Source of the DNA: DASUFH01 sp036274645
Lineage (GTDB): Bacteria; Acidobacteriota; Terriglobia; 20CM-2-55-15
Direction: 5' to 3'
Assembly: GCA_036274645.1 (NCBI GenBank)
Contig: DASUFH010000282.1
Coordinates: forward strand, 1-12,021
DNA length: 12,021 nucleotides
A program made the translations under genes and the position numbers. The notes beneath the pieces are model-generated. The model made no database searches and was not told the origin of the DNA. It saw only the letters and a list, made by a program, of their open reading frames with translations. Shown here piece after piece: positions 1-5,980 of the stretch. Within the stretch, counting starts at the first letter, position 1; each line of letters begins with the position of its first letter.

Positions 1-132
1 CTCGAGGAGCTCGCGGCGGCGCGGCTCGAGGAGCCAGGGGACAGGCGCCGGCTCCCGGAGTCGAACAATAATCGGACGCGCCTTGAGGTAAGATCCCGCA
101 AGGCAGGTTTCGAAGGGCCGATCGAAGAATAA
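1..132 (+). other. Possible 3' tail of a plus-strand gene cut by the left edge
   Basis: A good plus-strand terminator at 115-153 implies that a transcription unit ends here, but the coding frame is ambiguous. The frame starting at base 1 is open to a TAA at 130-132, has mostly G or C at third positions for its first 24 codons and reads as a charged helix (LEELAAARLEEPGDRR). Its stop would lie in the terminator loop, which is unusual. The frame starting at base 3 ends earlier, at TAA 69-71, but has weaker codon bias and reads as a Gly/Ala/Arg-rich tail. A 10-bp direct repeat (CTCGAGGAGC at 1-10 and 25-34) lies inside. No product can be named. Confidence 0.25.
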
Positions 133-153
133 CGATCGGCCCTTTTTGTTTTT
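115..153 (+). terminator. Rho-independent terminator
   Basis: A perfect 10-bp stem (GGGCCGATCG, 115-124, pairing with CGATCGGCCC, 133-142) encloses an 8-nt A-rich loop and is followed by TTTTTGTTTTT (143-153). The T tract is only on the plus-strand side; read on the minus strand the stem is followed by TTCGAAACC. It should therefore end the transcript entering from the left edge rather than the TPR gene converging from the right. This is seen directly in the sequence. Confidence 0.93.
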
Positions 154-212
154 GCCGATGGCGAGTCACCGGCGAGGACAAACCATCGAGGCATCCGCTC
201 GTCTGGCTGCGC

Positions 213-1076
213 TCAATTCTTCTGATCTGGCTGCTGTCGGGCCAGACGACGAGCGTGTTTCTGGAAAAGCGGATTGGCGGGAAACTCCGCTGCGAGCGAC
301 TCGAGCAGTTTTCGCGCGTCGTCCTTCCTGTTCTCGCGAAGGAATGTCACAGCCAGCAGGATCCGGGCGTAAGGCTTGAGGAGCGACCCACGTTCCGACG
401 CCCGGCGCAGGTCTTTGATGGCGGTGTCTTTGCTGCCGGGATATCCGCGAAGTTTCGCCAGCCATCGAATGGGAAAAGGCAGCGACGCGACAACGTAGTT
501 GGTCACTCCCGTCCAGATGTACGCGTCATTGAACTCGGCATTCTTCTCAATCAGGCGCTTCGCATAGTCGTAGCCCAGCCGTCCGGGTTTCGCGGCGGCG
601 CGGCGATCCTTCTCGATCAGGAACGCGTAGTCGGCTTCGAGGCCGTTGGCGAAGGCCAGCGCAAACATCGCGTTCTCATTCGCGGGGTCCTGCTCGAGCG
701 CGTCCCGGGCGACTTTCTGCGCTTTTGCGGTGAGTTCTTCGATGCGCCGCTTGACGTCCTTGTCGGGCTTGCCTCTGGTTTCCGCGAGCAGATGTTTGTC
801 GTCAACGTAAAGCTCCGCATCCAGCGCTCCCAGCCGATGAAGTTCGGTGAAGAGAACCCGCGCGGCATCGGCCGCGTAGCCGAAGGCATCATCGGGGTTG
901 CGTTTCCGGTACTCGCTGAAGTGGCGTTCAGACGCGGCAAAGTCGAGGGCGTACATGGCGCGAAATCCAGCCTGCAGATCCGCATCGACGGTAGGTGGGC
1001 CGGCCTGAGGGGACGCGACGGCGCCGGCCGGAACAAGGAGAGCACAGAGCGCAATGGACACAACCCGTCGGATCAT
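213..1076 (-). CDS. Secreted tetratricopeptide-repeat-like protein
   Basis: This 287-residue protein begins with a Sec-type signal peptide (MIRR, then a hydrophobic stretch, likely cleaved after the AVA near residue 21). The mature part is alpha-helical and shows TPR-like periodicity around residues 35-68 (AGFRAMYALDFAASERHFSEY), 115-150 (ARDALEQDPANENAMFALAF) and 235-270 (ARILLAVTFLRENRKDDARK). TPRs are protein-protein interaction scaffolds, so a periplasmic or outer-membrane-associated role is inferred; no catalytic motif is seen. The ATG at 1076 is chosen because GGAGG lies 8 nt upstream and the signal peptide starts there; an in-frame ATG at 1106 lacks these supports. It is the last gene of the minus-strand block, 174 bp after the secreted protein gene, and may have its own promoter. 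The specific partner is unknown. Confidence 0.82.
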   Translation of the reverse strand: MIRRVVSIALCALLVPAGAVASPQAGPPTVDADLQAGFRAMYALDFAASERHFSEYRKRNPDDAFGYAADAARVLFTELHRLGALDAELYVDDKHLLAETRGKPDKDVKRRIEELTAKAQKVARDALEQDPANENAMFALAFANGLEADYAFLIEKDRRAAAKPGRLGYDYAKRLIEKNAEFNDAYIWTGVTNYVVASLPFPIRWLAKLRGYPGSKDTAIKDLRRASERGSLLKPYARILLAVTFLRENRKDDARKLLESLAAEFPANPLFQKHARRLARQQPDQKN

Positions 1077-1250
1077 GGCTGCAACCTCCGCCCCCAATGT
1101 AGGCAAGGCAAAGTGTCAGCACGCCGGGCGTTGTGACAGTTCGATGCCTCTCACACAGGCAGGCAGGGGGCGGGCTGCAGGGACCGCAAAACACTTACAG
1201 GGTGGCGGCGACCACCGGCACAATTCTCCGCCGGATGACAGCGTGTTCGA

Positions 1251-1799
1251 TCAAAACCTTATGAGGACCGGAGGAGGTTCGCCCACCTGCCTGTAGGTCA
1301 TGATCATCAACATCGCGTCCACGATGTCCTCTTCGCCTTTTACTGCGACCGAAAAGTTTGCCGGAAACGGTCCCGATCCCCCCGGAGTCGTCTTCAGACC
1401 TCCACATCCCGGCTTCGTTCGATCCGCGGCTGCGGCTGCGAGCGTCACCAGCAGACGCCGCGGTTCGGAGTCGGATTCCGCAACGAGCGCGGACTCGATT
1501 CTCATGTCTCCGAGAATCTGCTCCTTGACCCAGATGGTCCGCTCCTGCTGTTTCGCGTTGCGAACGTAGTTCCCCCCGCCACAACCGATGTCATACCGGA
1601 GAACAAATCCCTTCTCGTTCCCAATTGTTCCAGCCGCTCCGTCGAATGTCCCTACGACATGGTGATGGTAACCAGGCAGCAGACGGATGCTCGAATAGCC
1701 ATTGGTTTGAGCGATCTCATCCTGTGCAAACGAAACGGTACACTCGAGAGCGACCAGAACGGTCACAACGACGAACGCTGTCATCGAAAACATTCGCAT
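1251..1799 (-). CDS. Small secreted protein of unknown function
   Basis: This 182-residue protein opens with a clear signal peptide (hydrophobic core FVVVTVLVALECTVSFA, probable cleavage after Ala25). I do not recognise a family. Visible features are a His triplet (YHHHVVG, residues 44-50), two Gly-flanked cysteines in the mature chain (Cys73 in IGCGGGNY, Cys132 in PGCGG) that could form a disulfide, and mixed beta-like segments ending in PPPVLIRF. GGGAGG sits 9 nt before the ATG at 1799 and supports that start; a second in-frame ATG follows two codons later. A possible -10 box (TATACT) lies about 64 bp upstream on the same strand. It is preceded by the serine hydrolase gene (132-bp gap) and followed by the TPR gene. 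Export to the periplasm or outside is well supported; function is not. Confidence 0.78.
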   Translation of the reverse strand: MRMFSMTAFVVVTVLVALECTVSFAQDEIAQTNGYSSIRLLPGYHHHVVGTFDGAAGTIGNEKGFVLRYDIGCGGGNYVRNAKQQERTIWVKEQILGDMRIESALVAESDSEPRRLLVTLAAAAADRTKPGCGGLKTTPGGSGPFPANFSVAVKGEEDIVDAMLMIMTYRQVGEPPPVLIRF

Positions 1800-1862
1800 T
1801 CTTCATAGCCTCCCTCGAAAGAGTCGTTGAATGCCGGAATAGGAGCGCGGAGATTCCCGGAA

Positions 1863-1868
1863 AGTATA
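1863..1868 (-). promoter_or_regulatory. Candidate -10 box for the small secreted protein gene
   Basis: Read on the minus strand, TATACT matches five of six bases of the sigma-70 -10 consensus and would give a 5' leader of about 55-60 nt before the ATG at 1799. No convincing -35 hexamer is present at 16-18 bp spacing, so this is a weak prediction. Confidence 0.25.
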
Positions 1869-1931
1869 CGTCCATCGATCGGAAAGACACAGCTAACCGG
1901 AAACGAATCGAGTCCCGCCTGAGCGAGCCGA

Positions 1932-3155
1932 TTACCCGACAAGCAGGGCTTCACGTCCTGCCTGCCCGGGAAGGCTCGAAATGGAGGAGTACAGCGCGTC
2001 TCGAAGCGCGATGTCGCGTGGGTCTCCGCTCAACCGCGTGCCCATCCGGTTCGTCACGTACGCGTAGCCGACGCCAGCGGCCGGATCGGCAAAGCCAAGC
2101 GAACCGCCGGCGCCGGGGGATCCGAATGCGCCGGCGCTGCCGAATGGAAAACCCGGAGAGGATTTCATGAAGCCGAGTGAGAACTGCGCCTGCCCCTTCA
2201 TACACTCGTCATAGAAGCCGAGCGCAGGCGCGGCCGCTGGCGCAGCCAGCAGGTCCAGGGTCTCGCATCGTAATCCGAGTTCCCGACCGCCGGTGGCGAA
2301 AACGCTATATGCGCGCGCGATGGCGCGAGCCGTTCCGACGGCGCCTCCGGACGGCACTTCGAGGTTGCGGGCATAGACGCGCTGCCTGTCATGCGGAAGT
2401 TCCGACCCCCTCAACGCCCGGGAGATTCTGGAACGGCGGTTCAGCGCCTCCAGCGTGAAGCGGAACCCGAAGCCACGCAGTATCTCGACGAGACCCGGAC
2501 GTGTGAGTTTCGCCAAACGGGAATTCGGAATCTCTTCAGGCAACCGGATATAAACATCCAGCCCAAGCCTTGAAGCAATCTCATCCTGAAAGAACTGCCC
2601 CAGGCTCCGATGCTGAGGATCCACGCGACGGAGCAATTCGCTTTCGAAGAATCCGAGAGTGATGGCGTGGTACGCCTGGCGTGTCCCGGGCGGCCACGTC
2701 GGTTTCTGGCGCGCCAACACGCCGGCGAGGCGATCCGGATCGGCGATCAAACCTCGATCGACCGGCACATCCAGCGCGAAGAGTCCCGCCTGATGGGCCA
2801 GAAGCTGGCGAACCGTAATGGTCTCTTTCCCGTTCTGCGCGAATTCCGGCCAGTACCTGCAAACGCGCTCCTCATAGTCCAGCCAGCCCCGGGAGTGCGC
2901 AATGGCCATGGTCATGGCGGCGAGCCCCTTGGTGGCGGAGTAAACCAGCACCATCGTGTCCTCCTCCCAGGGATCGCCGGACTTTTTATTCCGTACGCCG
3001 CCCCACAGATCAACGACCTTCTCACCGCCGTAGTAGGCGCAGCAGGCTCCGCCCAGTTCGCGCCGGCTGACGAAGTTGTCGGCAAACGCTTCACGAACGG
3101 CCTCAAAGCCGCGACTGACATGCCCATGAATACGGAAATGATCGGACCCGCTCAT
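1932..3155 (-). CDS. Serine hydrolase, class C beta-lactamase / family VIII esterase-like
   Basis: This 407-residue protein carries the signature of the beta-lactamase superfamily (Pfam Beta-lactamase, as in EstB-type esterases, LACTB and D-aminopeptidases). The nucleophile motif S73-A-T-K76 (SxxK) follows MVLVY. The second motif is Y162-H-A in place of YxN. HQAG at 121-124 and the C-terminal GSPGAGGSLGFADP segment (345-358) are also typical of the family. Substrate cannot be told from sequence; ester or peptide hydrolysis is more likely than penicillin resistance. There is no signal peptide, so it is probably cytoplasmic. Ser346 stands where many relatives have His (FGHPGAGG); as I recall both variants occur naturally, so this is not evidence of inactivity. 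The start is set by GGAGGAG 5 nt before the ATG at 3155. It lies 21 bp after the membrane protein gene, so the two are probably co-transcribed. Confidence 0.92.
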   Translation of the reverse strand: MSGSDHFRIHGHVSRGFEAVREAFADNFVSRRELGGACCAYYGGEKVVDLWGGVRNKKSGDPWEEDTMVLVYSATKGLAAMTMAIAHSRGWLDYEERVCRYWPEFAQNGKETITVRQLLAHQAGLFALDVPVDRGLIADPDRLAGVLARQKPTWPPGTRQAYHAITLGFFESELLRRVDPQHRSLGQFFQDEIASRLGLDVYIRLPEEIPNSRLAKLTRPGLVEILRGFGFRFTLEALNRRSRISRALRGSELPHDRQRVYARNLEVPSGGAVGTARAIARAYSVFATGGRELGLRCETLDLLAAPAAAPALGFYDECMKGQAQFSLGFMKSSPGFPFGSAGAFGSPGAGGSLGFADPAAGVGYAYVTNRMGTRLSGDPRDIALRDALYSSISSLPGQAGREALLVG

Positions 3156-3176
3156 GCCAACTCCTCCATTCAGCGC

Positions 3177-3623
3177 TCAACCTCCGCCTTCTTCTCCGGG
3201 AAGACTGCGCGTCCCCGTAGTCCTGGATATCCGGGCTCCCCTGAAACCTGAAACAGCCTGCGGAGCGAGCCCCATAACCAGCAGGCCGATGCCGAGAAAA
3301 CCGCCTTTCCCCAGGTTGAAATCGGAAAGGATGCGGTCCCACGAGTAGTCAAACAGGTAGCGTCCTGCGCCCAGTTCGAATGTGAGCGTCAAGCCAACCC
3401 ACATCATGCCCACAAACGCAAGTTGCCGGCGGTTCCGCGCCTGGATCCAGTCGATGAGAAGATAGGCAATACCGAGAATCAAGACCGAACCGGTGAAAAC
3501 ACTCACCTGCCGCGCGGAAAGATCACCAATTCGCGACTCCAGAACAAGCCTGCGAAACACGCCGTTGATACTCTCGACGACAATAAAGACCACCCAGACA
3601 GCAAAAGCCCTGCGCCACATCAT
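3177..3623 (-). CDS. Small four-helix inner membrane protein
   Basis: From the ATG at 3623 this is a 148-residue protein with four likely membrane helices (about residues 4-22, 38-58, 66-83 and 106-122). Conserved-looking polar stretches lie between helices: RIGDLSARQVSVFTGS (31-46) and GRYLFDYSWDRILSDFNLGKGG (87-108). I recall similar uncharacterised proteins in many proteobacteria, sharing the pattern GDxxARQxxVFTGS and SWxRIxxDxxLxxGG, but know of no assigned function. The open frame extends upstream to ATGs at 3629 and 3653 and a TTG at 3668. The 3623 ATG is preferred because AGGTGA lies 8 nt upstream (GG of AGG to ATG spacing suitable) and the first helix starts at once. The gene ends 21 bp before the serine hydrolase start, suggesting a two-gene operon. 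Confidence 0.78.
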   Translation of the reverse strand: MMWRRAFAVWVVFIVVESINGVFRRLVLESRIGDLSARQVSVFTGSVLILGIAYLLIDWIQARNRRQLAFVGMMWVGLTLTFELGAGRYLFDYSWDRILSDFNLGKGGFLGIGLLVMGLAPQAVSGFRGARISRTTGTRSLPGEEGGG

Positions 3624-3869
3624 CGCCATCACCTGGCCACTCGAGTCCTCCATCGGGGTTGTGGGCAACTCGAAAGCCAGAAAATGGAAGGGTTCCGAAT
3701 CCCCCTTACATGTTGAAAGGGCTAAGGATGCAGGTATTCGGTTCGTCTCGCGGACTGGAGCCTATCGACACTCTGTCGCGATTCGCCAGCCCTCCATCAG
3801 AAACAGCGACAACCCGACATCCCGCCGTTTGCCTGGAATCAGGCGAAACGTCCTCTTTCGAGTCCCCAC

Positions 3870-3903
3870 GTTGTCCGATGTGCGCTGGCTGTTGTCCGAT
3901 GTG
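3870..3903 (+). repeat. 13-bp direct repeat, two copies
   Basis: GTTGTCCGATGTG occurs at 3870-3882 and again, identical, at 3891-3903, giving a 21-bp period (two helical turns). The second copy is also the outer part of the left arm of the inverted repeat at 3893-3992. A 21-bp phased pair could be an operator for a dimeric regulator or a duplicated transposon end; the sequence alone does not decide. Confidence 0.8.
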
Positions 3904-3992
3904 TAATGGACCTGGCAAAACGCCGATGACCTATTGGCGGATGGGTCATTGAGTCCGTGGGCAAGCGCGCCACTTCCATTACGCATCGGACA
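3893..3992. repeat. 100-bp element bounded by 18-bp inverted repeats (MITE- or IS-end-like)
   Basis: TGTCCGATGTGTAATGGA (3893-3910) is mirrored by TCCATTACGCATCGGACA (3975-3992), whose reverse complement differs at one base in 18. Similarity continues inward for about six more bases with two mismatches. The outer ends are TGT...ACA, as in several insertion-sequence families with TG/CA ends (IS481 and IS3 types are candidates). The 64-bp interior is too short for a transposase and has its own hairpin (ATGACC 3926-3931 with GGTCAT 3944-3949). I see no target-site duplication. A non-autonomous element or a decayed IS remnant is my inference; the repeat itself is direct observation. Confidence 0.6.
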
Positions 3993-4011
3993 GGGGACAG
4001 GAGGACTGTGT

Positions 4012-4030
4012 GGGCTGTCATAGACCGCCC
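4012..4030. repeat. Imperfect hairpin, possible interspersed-repeat unit
   Basis: GGGCTGTCATAGACCGCCC folds as GGGC/GCCC plus GTC/GAC around a 3-nt loop with one internal mismatch. On the minus strand it reads GTAGGGGCGGTCT..., resembling GTAGGGGCGG-type short palindromic repeats I recall from intergenic regions of various genomes. There is no T tract on either side, so it is not a standard terminator. Confidence 0.4.
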
Positions 4031-4138
4031 CTACAAGCAGGCGGGGACCCCAACGTGCTCCCGTTGTGCCACCGCGCCTTCATCCAGGGTTGGGAAACGC
4101 CAGCATCAAAGGCCTTTCAAATGGCCAAACGTTCCCGT

Positions 4139-4164
4139 CTGACGGACAGCCGGTCATGTATACT
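4139..4164 (+). promoter_or_regulatory. Candidate promoter of the efflux operon
   Basis: TATACT at 4159-4164 is a 5/6 match to the -10 consensus and lies 7 bp before the ATG at 4172. A partial -35 (CTGACG, 4139-4144) has a spacer of only 14 bp, which is short. A -10 at this place would start transcription at about the A of the ATG, giving a leaderless message; this fits the absence of a Shine-Dalgarno sequence there. An upstream promoter with a longer leader is also possible. Confidence 0.35.
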
Positions 4165-4171
4165 TGCCTGC

Positions 4172-4528
4172 ATGCGGTGGTTTCCCCGAACAATACTGAC
4201 TGGCTTGCTGGTGTTGTCGGTATTGCTGCCTCATCTGCAGTGTTTCGATCCGGCCTTCCTGAATCAGGTAACCGTCCGTGAAACGTGCTGCGACCACATG
4301 GGAACAAACGCCGGTTCCGACGATGTGGGGTGCTGCGAGGCCAGCGCTCCCTCTGAGACGCCCATGGCCGTCGGAACTGCGAATACCTCGCTGGTGTTCA
4401 TGTCTTTCGATTCGATCGAATTGAACATGGCTTTCCGCGCCGGCCTTCCTGCGCCGGGCGGGCCCGCCGCAGGTTCCGTTTTTCTTCTTTCTGAAGCGCC
4501 TTCCGCCCCCGTTCCTCTCCGCATTTGA
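4172..4528 (+). CDS. Small Cys-rich secreted protein heading the efflux operon
   Basis: This 118-residue protein starts with MRWFPRTILTGLLVLSVLLP, a good signal peptide or N-terminal anchor. The following short region has five cysteines (Cys24, Cys39-Cys40, Cys54-Cys55), with His42-Met43 directly after the first pair (CCDHM). The C-terminal half is Ala/Pro/Gly-rich and seems disordered. There is no lipobox. Paired Cys with nearby His/Met in a small exported protein would suit soft-metal (Cu, Ag) binding, but no named family is recognised. It is the first gene of the operon, 80 bp before the TolC gene. The ATG at 4172 is chosen because the signal peptide begins there; the open frame extends upstream to 4010, but that part is not protein-like. 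No Shine-Dalgarno is seen (see the promoter entry). Existence is likely; the metal role is inference. Confidence 0.68.
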   Translation: MRWFPRTILTGLLVLSVLLPHLQCFDPAFLNQVTVRETCCDHMGTNAGSDDVGCCEASAPSETPMAVGTANTSLVFMSFDSIELNMAFRAGLPAPGGPAAGSVFLLSEAPSAPVPLRI

Positions 4529-4555
4529 TTCTCCACAACGGCTGATGCGTTTTGG

Positions 4556-4572
4556 CCCGCCGGAATGGCGGG
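4556..4572 (+). promoter_or_regulatory. Intercistronic GC hairpin before the TolC gene
   Basis: CCCGCC (4556-4561) pairs perfectly with GGCGGG (4567-4572) around a 5-nt loop, followed by only three Ts. It lies between the Cys-rich gene and the TolC gene. It could be a weak attenuator, a processing site or a 3'-end stabiliser for the first cistron. As a full terminator it is weak. Confidence 0.4.
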
Positions 4573-4608
4573 TTTCGACGTCAATTTCCCGTTGGACCTG
4601 GAGAAAGA

Positions 4609-5979
4609 ATGCGAAAAATTTGCCACCTATTGCTGCGTTCGCAGCGCCTCAGATCATGTCTGCCCATCATGCTGCTGCTTCATGCCGCCGCGTCCGCCGC
4701 CGGCGCCCAGACCGCTTCGGCGCTGATCGGCGATGATCGTCCGCGAATCAGTGGCCCGTTATCGTTGCAAGACGCCGTCACGATGACGCTCGACGGCAAT
4801 CTGACGATTCAGGCAATGCAGTTCGAAGCGGATGCGGCCCACCGGGAAACAACCGCTGCCGAAGCGATGAAGCGGCCGCAGTTGTCGGCGAACACGTATC
4901 TGGCGACGGGAAGCATGTCGAACATCCTGTCGTCGGCGCCGGGCGTTTCCCCATCGGGCTGGATGTTCGTTCCGGGCCGGAGTTTCGCGGACCAGAACCT
5001 GATGTTGATGGTTCCGCTGTACACGGGTGGACGGCTGGGCAATCTGGTCAAAGCCGCTTCCGGTCGCGAAGGCGCCGCCCAGGCGGACGTCGGTGGCGCG
5101 CGGGCGGATGCGGTTTATCTCGTGCGGGAGTTTTACTATCGCGCGCTCGTTGCCGCCGAGATGGTCAAGACCGCGGAAGCGCGCGCCGACGCCGCCACCG
5201 CCATGCTGGATGTGGCGCAGGTCCAGTTTGAAGCCGGCAAAGGAATCCAGGCGTCGGTGGCGCGCGCGGCCGCGGAGTTGGCGGATGCGAAGCGGATGCT
5301 GGCCACGGCCCGGAATGACCGCCTGAAGATTCTTCTCGATTTGAGGCGGGTCATGGGTGTTGCGCCGGATTCCGACATCACCCTCCTCGATACCCTCGCC
5401 TTCACGCCTTCGGAAGGCAGCCTTCAGGCCGATCTGGCCGAGGCCGCGCAAATCCGCCCGGAACTCGTTGCGGCGCGGGCGCGGCGCGAGTCGGCGGCCG
5501 CGGAGACCGCTGCGGCGCGAGGCGCGCGCAGGCCGCAGATCTATGGCGCGGCGATGGCCGACGCCTTCGCTCCCCGGGACATGAATCGCAACACCGGCGG
5601 GACAGTCGGCGTAACCATGAGCTTTCCACTGTTCGACAGCGGCGAACGCGGCGCCGAGATCGGCAAAAAGGAAGCGCTCGAACGCCGCAACGACGCCGAA
5701 TTGAAAGACCTCGAACTACGCGTGGCCACCGAAGTGCGGCAAGCCTGGCTCGATCTGAACACCGCCGAAGAAAACTATCGCGCGGCCCGGTCCGCGCTGG
5801 ATTCCATGCAGGCCGCCTATGACGTCATTGTCGTGCGGGTCGAGAACCAGAAATCCATCCTTGTCGAACAGCTCGATGCCCTTGCCGCGCTGACCGCGGC
5901 GCGAGAGAACCTGTCGCGGGCGCTGTTCGAACATTCCATCGCGAGGGCGCGGCTCGATCGCGCCATTGGGAGGTACTGA
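4609..5979 (+). CDS. TolC-family outer membrane efflux channel
   Basis: This 456-residue protein is the outer-membrane exit duct of the tripartite pump. It has a signal peptide (residues 1-33, probable cleavage after AGA) and two OEP repeats. Each repeat has long heptad-rich helices and a beta segment with the hallmark turn: LMLMVPLYTGGRLGNLV (131-147) and VGVTMSFPLFDSGERGAEI (333-351). The first repeat starts at LSLQDAVTMTLDGNL (51-65), the usual N-terminal TolC motif. Length is normal for the family. There is no lipobox Cys, so unlike many CusC/OprM proteins it should not be lipidated. The ATG at 4609 has GGAG five nt upstream; an in-frame TTG at 4552 would add a segment with no signal character. 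It is followed by the adaptor gene after one base. CusC/CzcC is the functional equivalent in metal pumps, but the sequence does not tell subtype. Confidence 0.93.
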   Translation: MRKICHLLLRSQRLRSCLPIMLLLHAAASAAGAQTASALIGDDRPRISGPLSLQDAVTMTLDGNLTIQAMQFEADAAHRETTAAEAMKRPQLSANTYLATGSMSNILSSAPGVSPSGWMFVPGRSFADQNLMLMVPLYTGGRLGNLVKAASGREGAAQADVGGARADAVYLVREFYYRALVAAEMVKTAEARADAATAMLDVAQVQFEAGKGIQASVARAAAELADAKRMLATARNDRLKILLDLRRVMGVAPDSDITLLDTLAFTPSEGSLQADLAEAAQIRPELVAARARRESAAAETAAARGARRPQIYGAAMADAFAPRDMNRNTGGTVGVTMSFPLFDSGERGAEIGKKEALERRNDAELKDLELRVATEVRQAWLDLNTAEENYRAARSALDSMQAAYDVIVVRVENQKSILVEQLDALAALTAARENLSRALFEHSIARARLDRAIGRY

Positions 5980-5980
5980 G

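Larger units (their letters stand above)
3624..4171. other. Gene-free divergent intergenic region with repeats
   Basis: This 548-bp stretch separates the minus-strand block from the efflux operon and should contain promoters for both. The short open frames here overlap each other on both strands and have no ribosome-binding sites, codon bias or recognisable domains, so I call no gene. What it does hold is a direct/inverted repeat cluster (3870-3992), a small internal hairpin (3926-3949), a GGGC/GCCC hairpin (4012-4030) and a -10-like box just before the first operon gene. No metal-regulator gene or tRNA is seen. Confidence 0.7.

Noticed and set aside
30..80. tRNA-like GTTCGACTCC on the minus strand near the left edge
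   Set aside because: The flanking bases do not pair into a T stem and no acceptor or anticodon arm can be drawn.
255..1136. Plus-strand open frame of 293 codons opposite the TPR gene
   Set aside because: The minus frame has a signal peptide, a strong ribosome-binding site and TPR periodicity; the plus frame has none of these.
1100..1140. Sigma-54-like or sigma-70-like promoter before the TPR gene (CTGACAC...TTGCC, TACATT)
   Set aside because: The GG/GC spacing of a -24/-12 promoter is off by one and lacks the GG; as a sigma-70 site the spacer is only 12 bp.
3695..3741. CCGAAT ... ATTCGG inverted repeat enclosing CCCTT/AAGGG, a possible regulatory RNA
   Set aside because: Stems are only 5-6 bp with long loops, and no known riboswitch core is recognisable. 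Chance pairing is likely.
3659..3986. Several open frames on both strands in the divergent intergenic region
   Set aside because: They overlap each other, lack ribosome-binding sites and GC-rich third positions, and run straight through the repeat cluster. Translations show no domain-like sequence.
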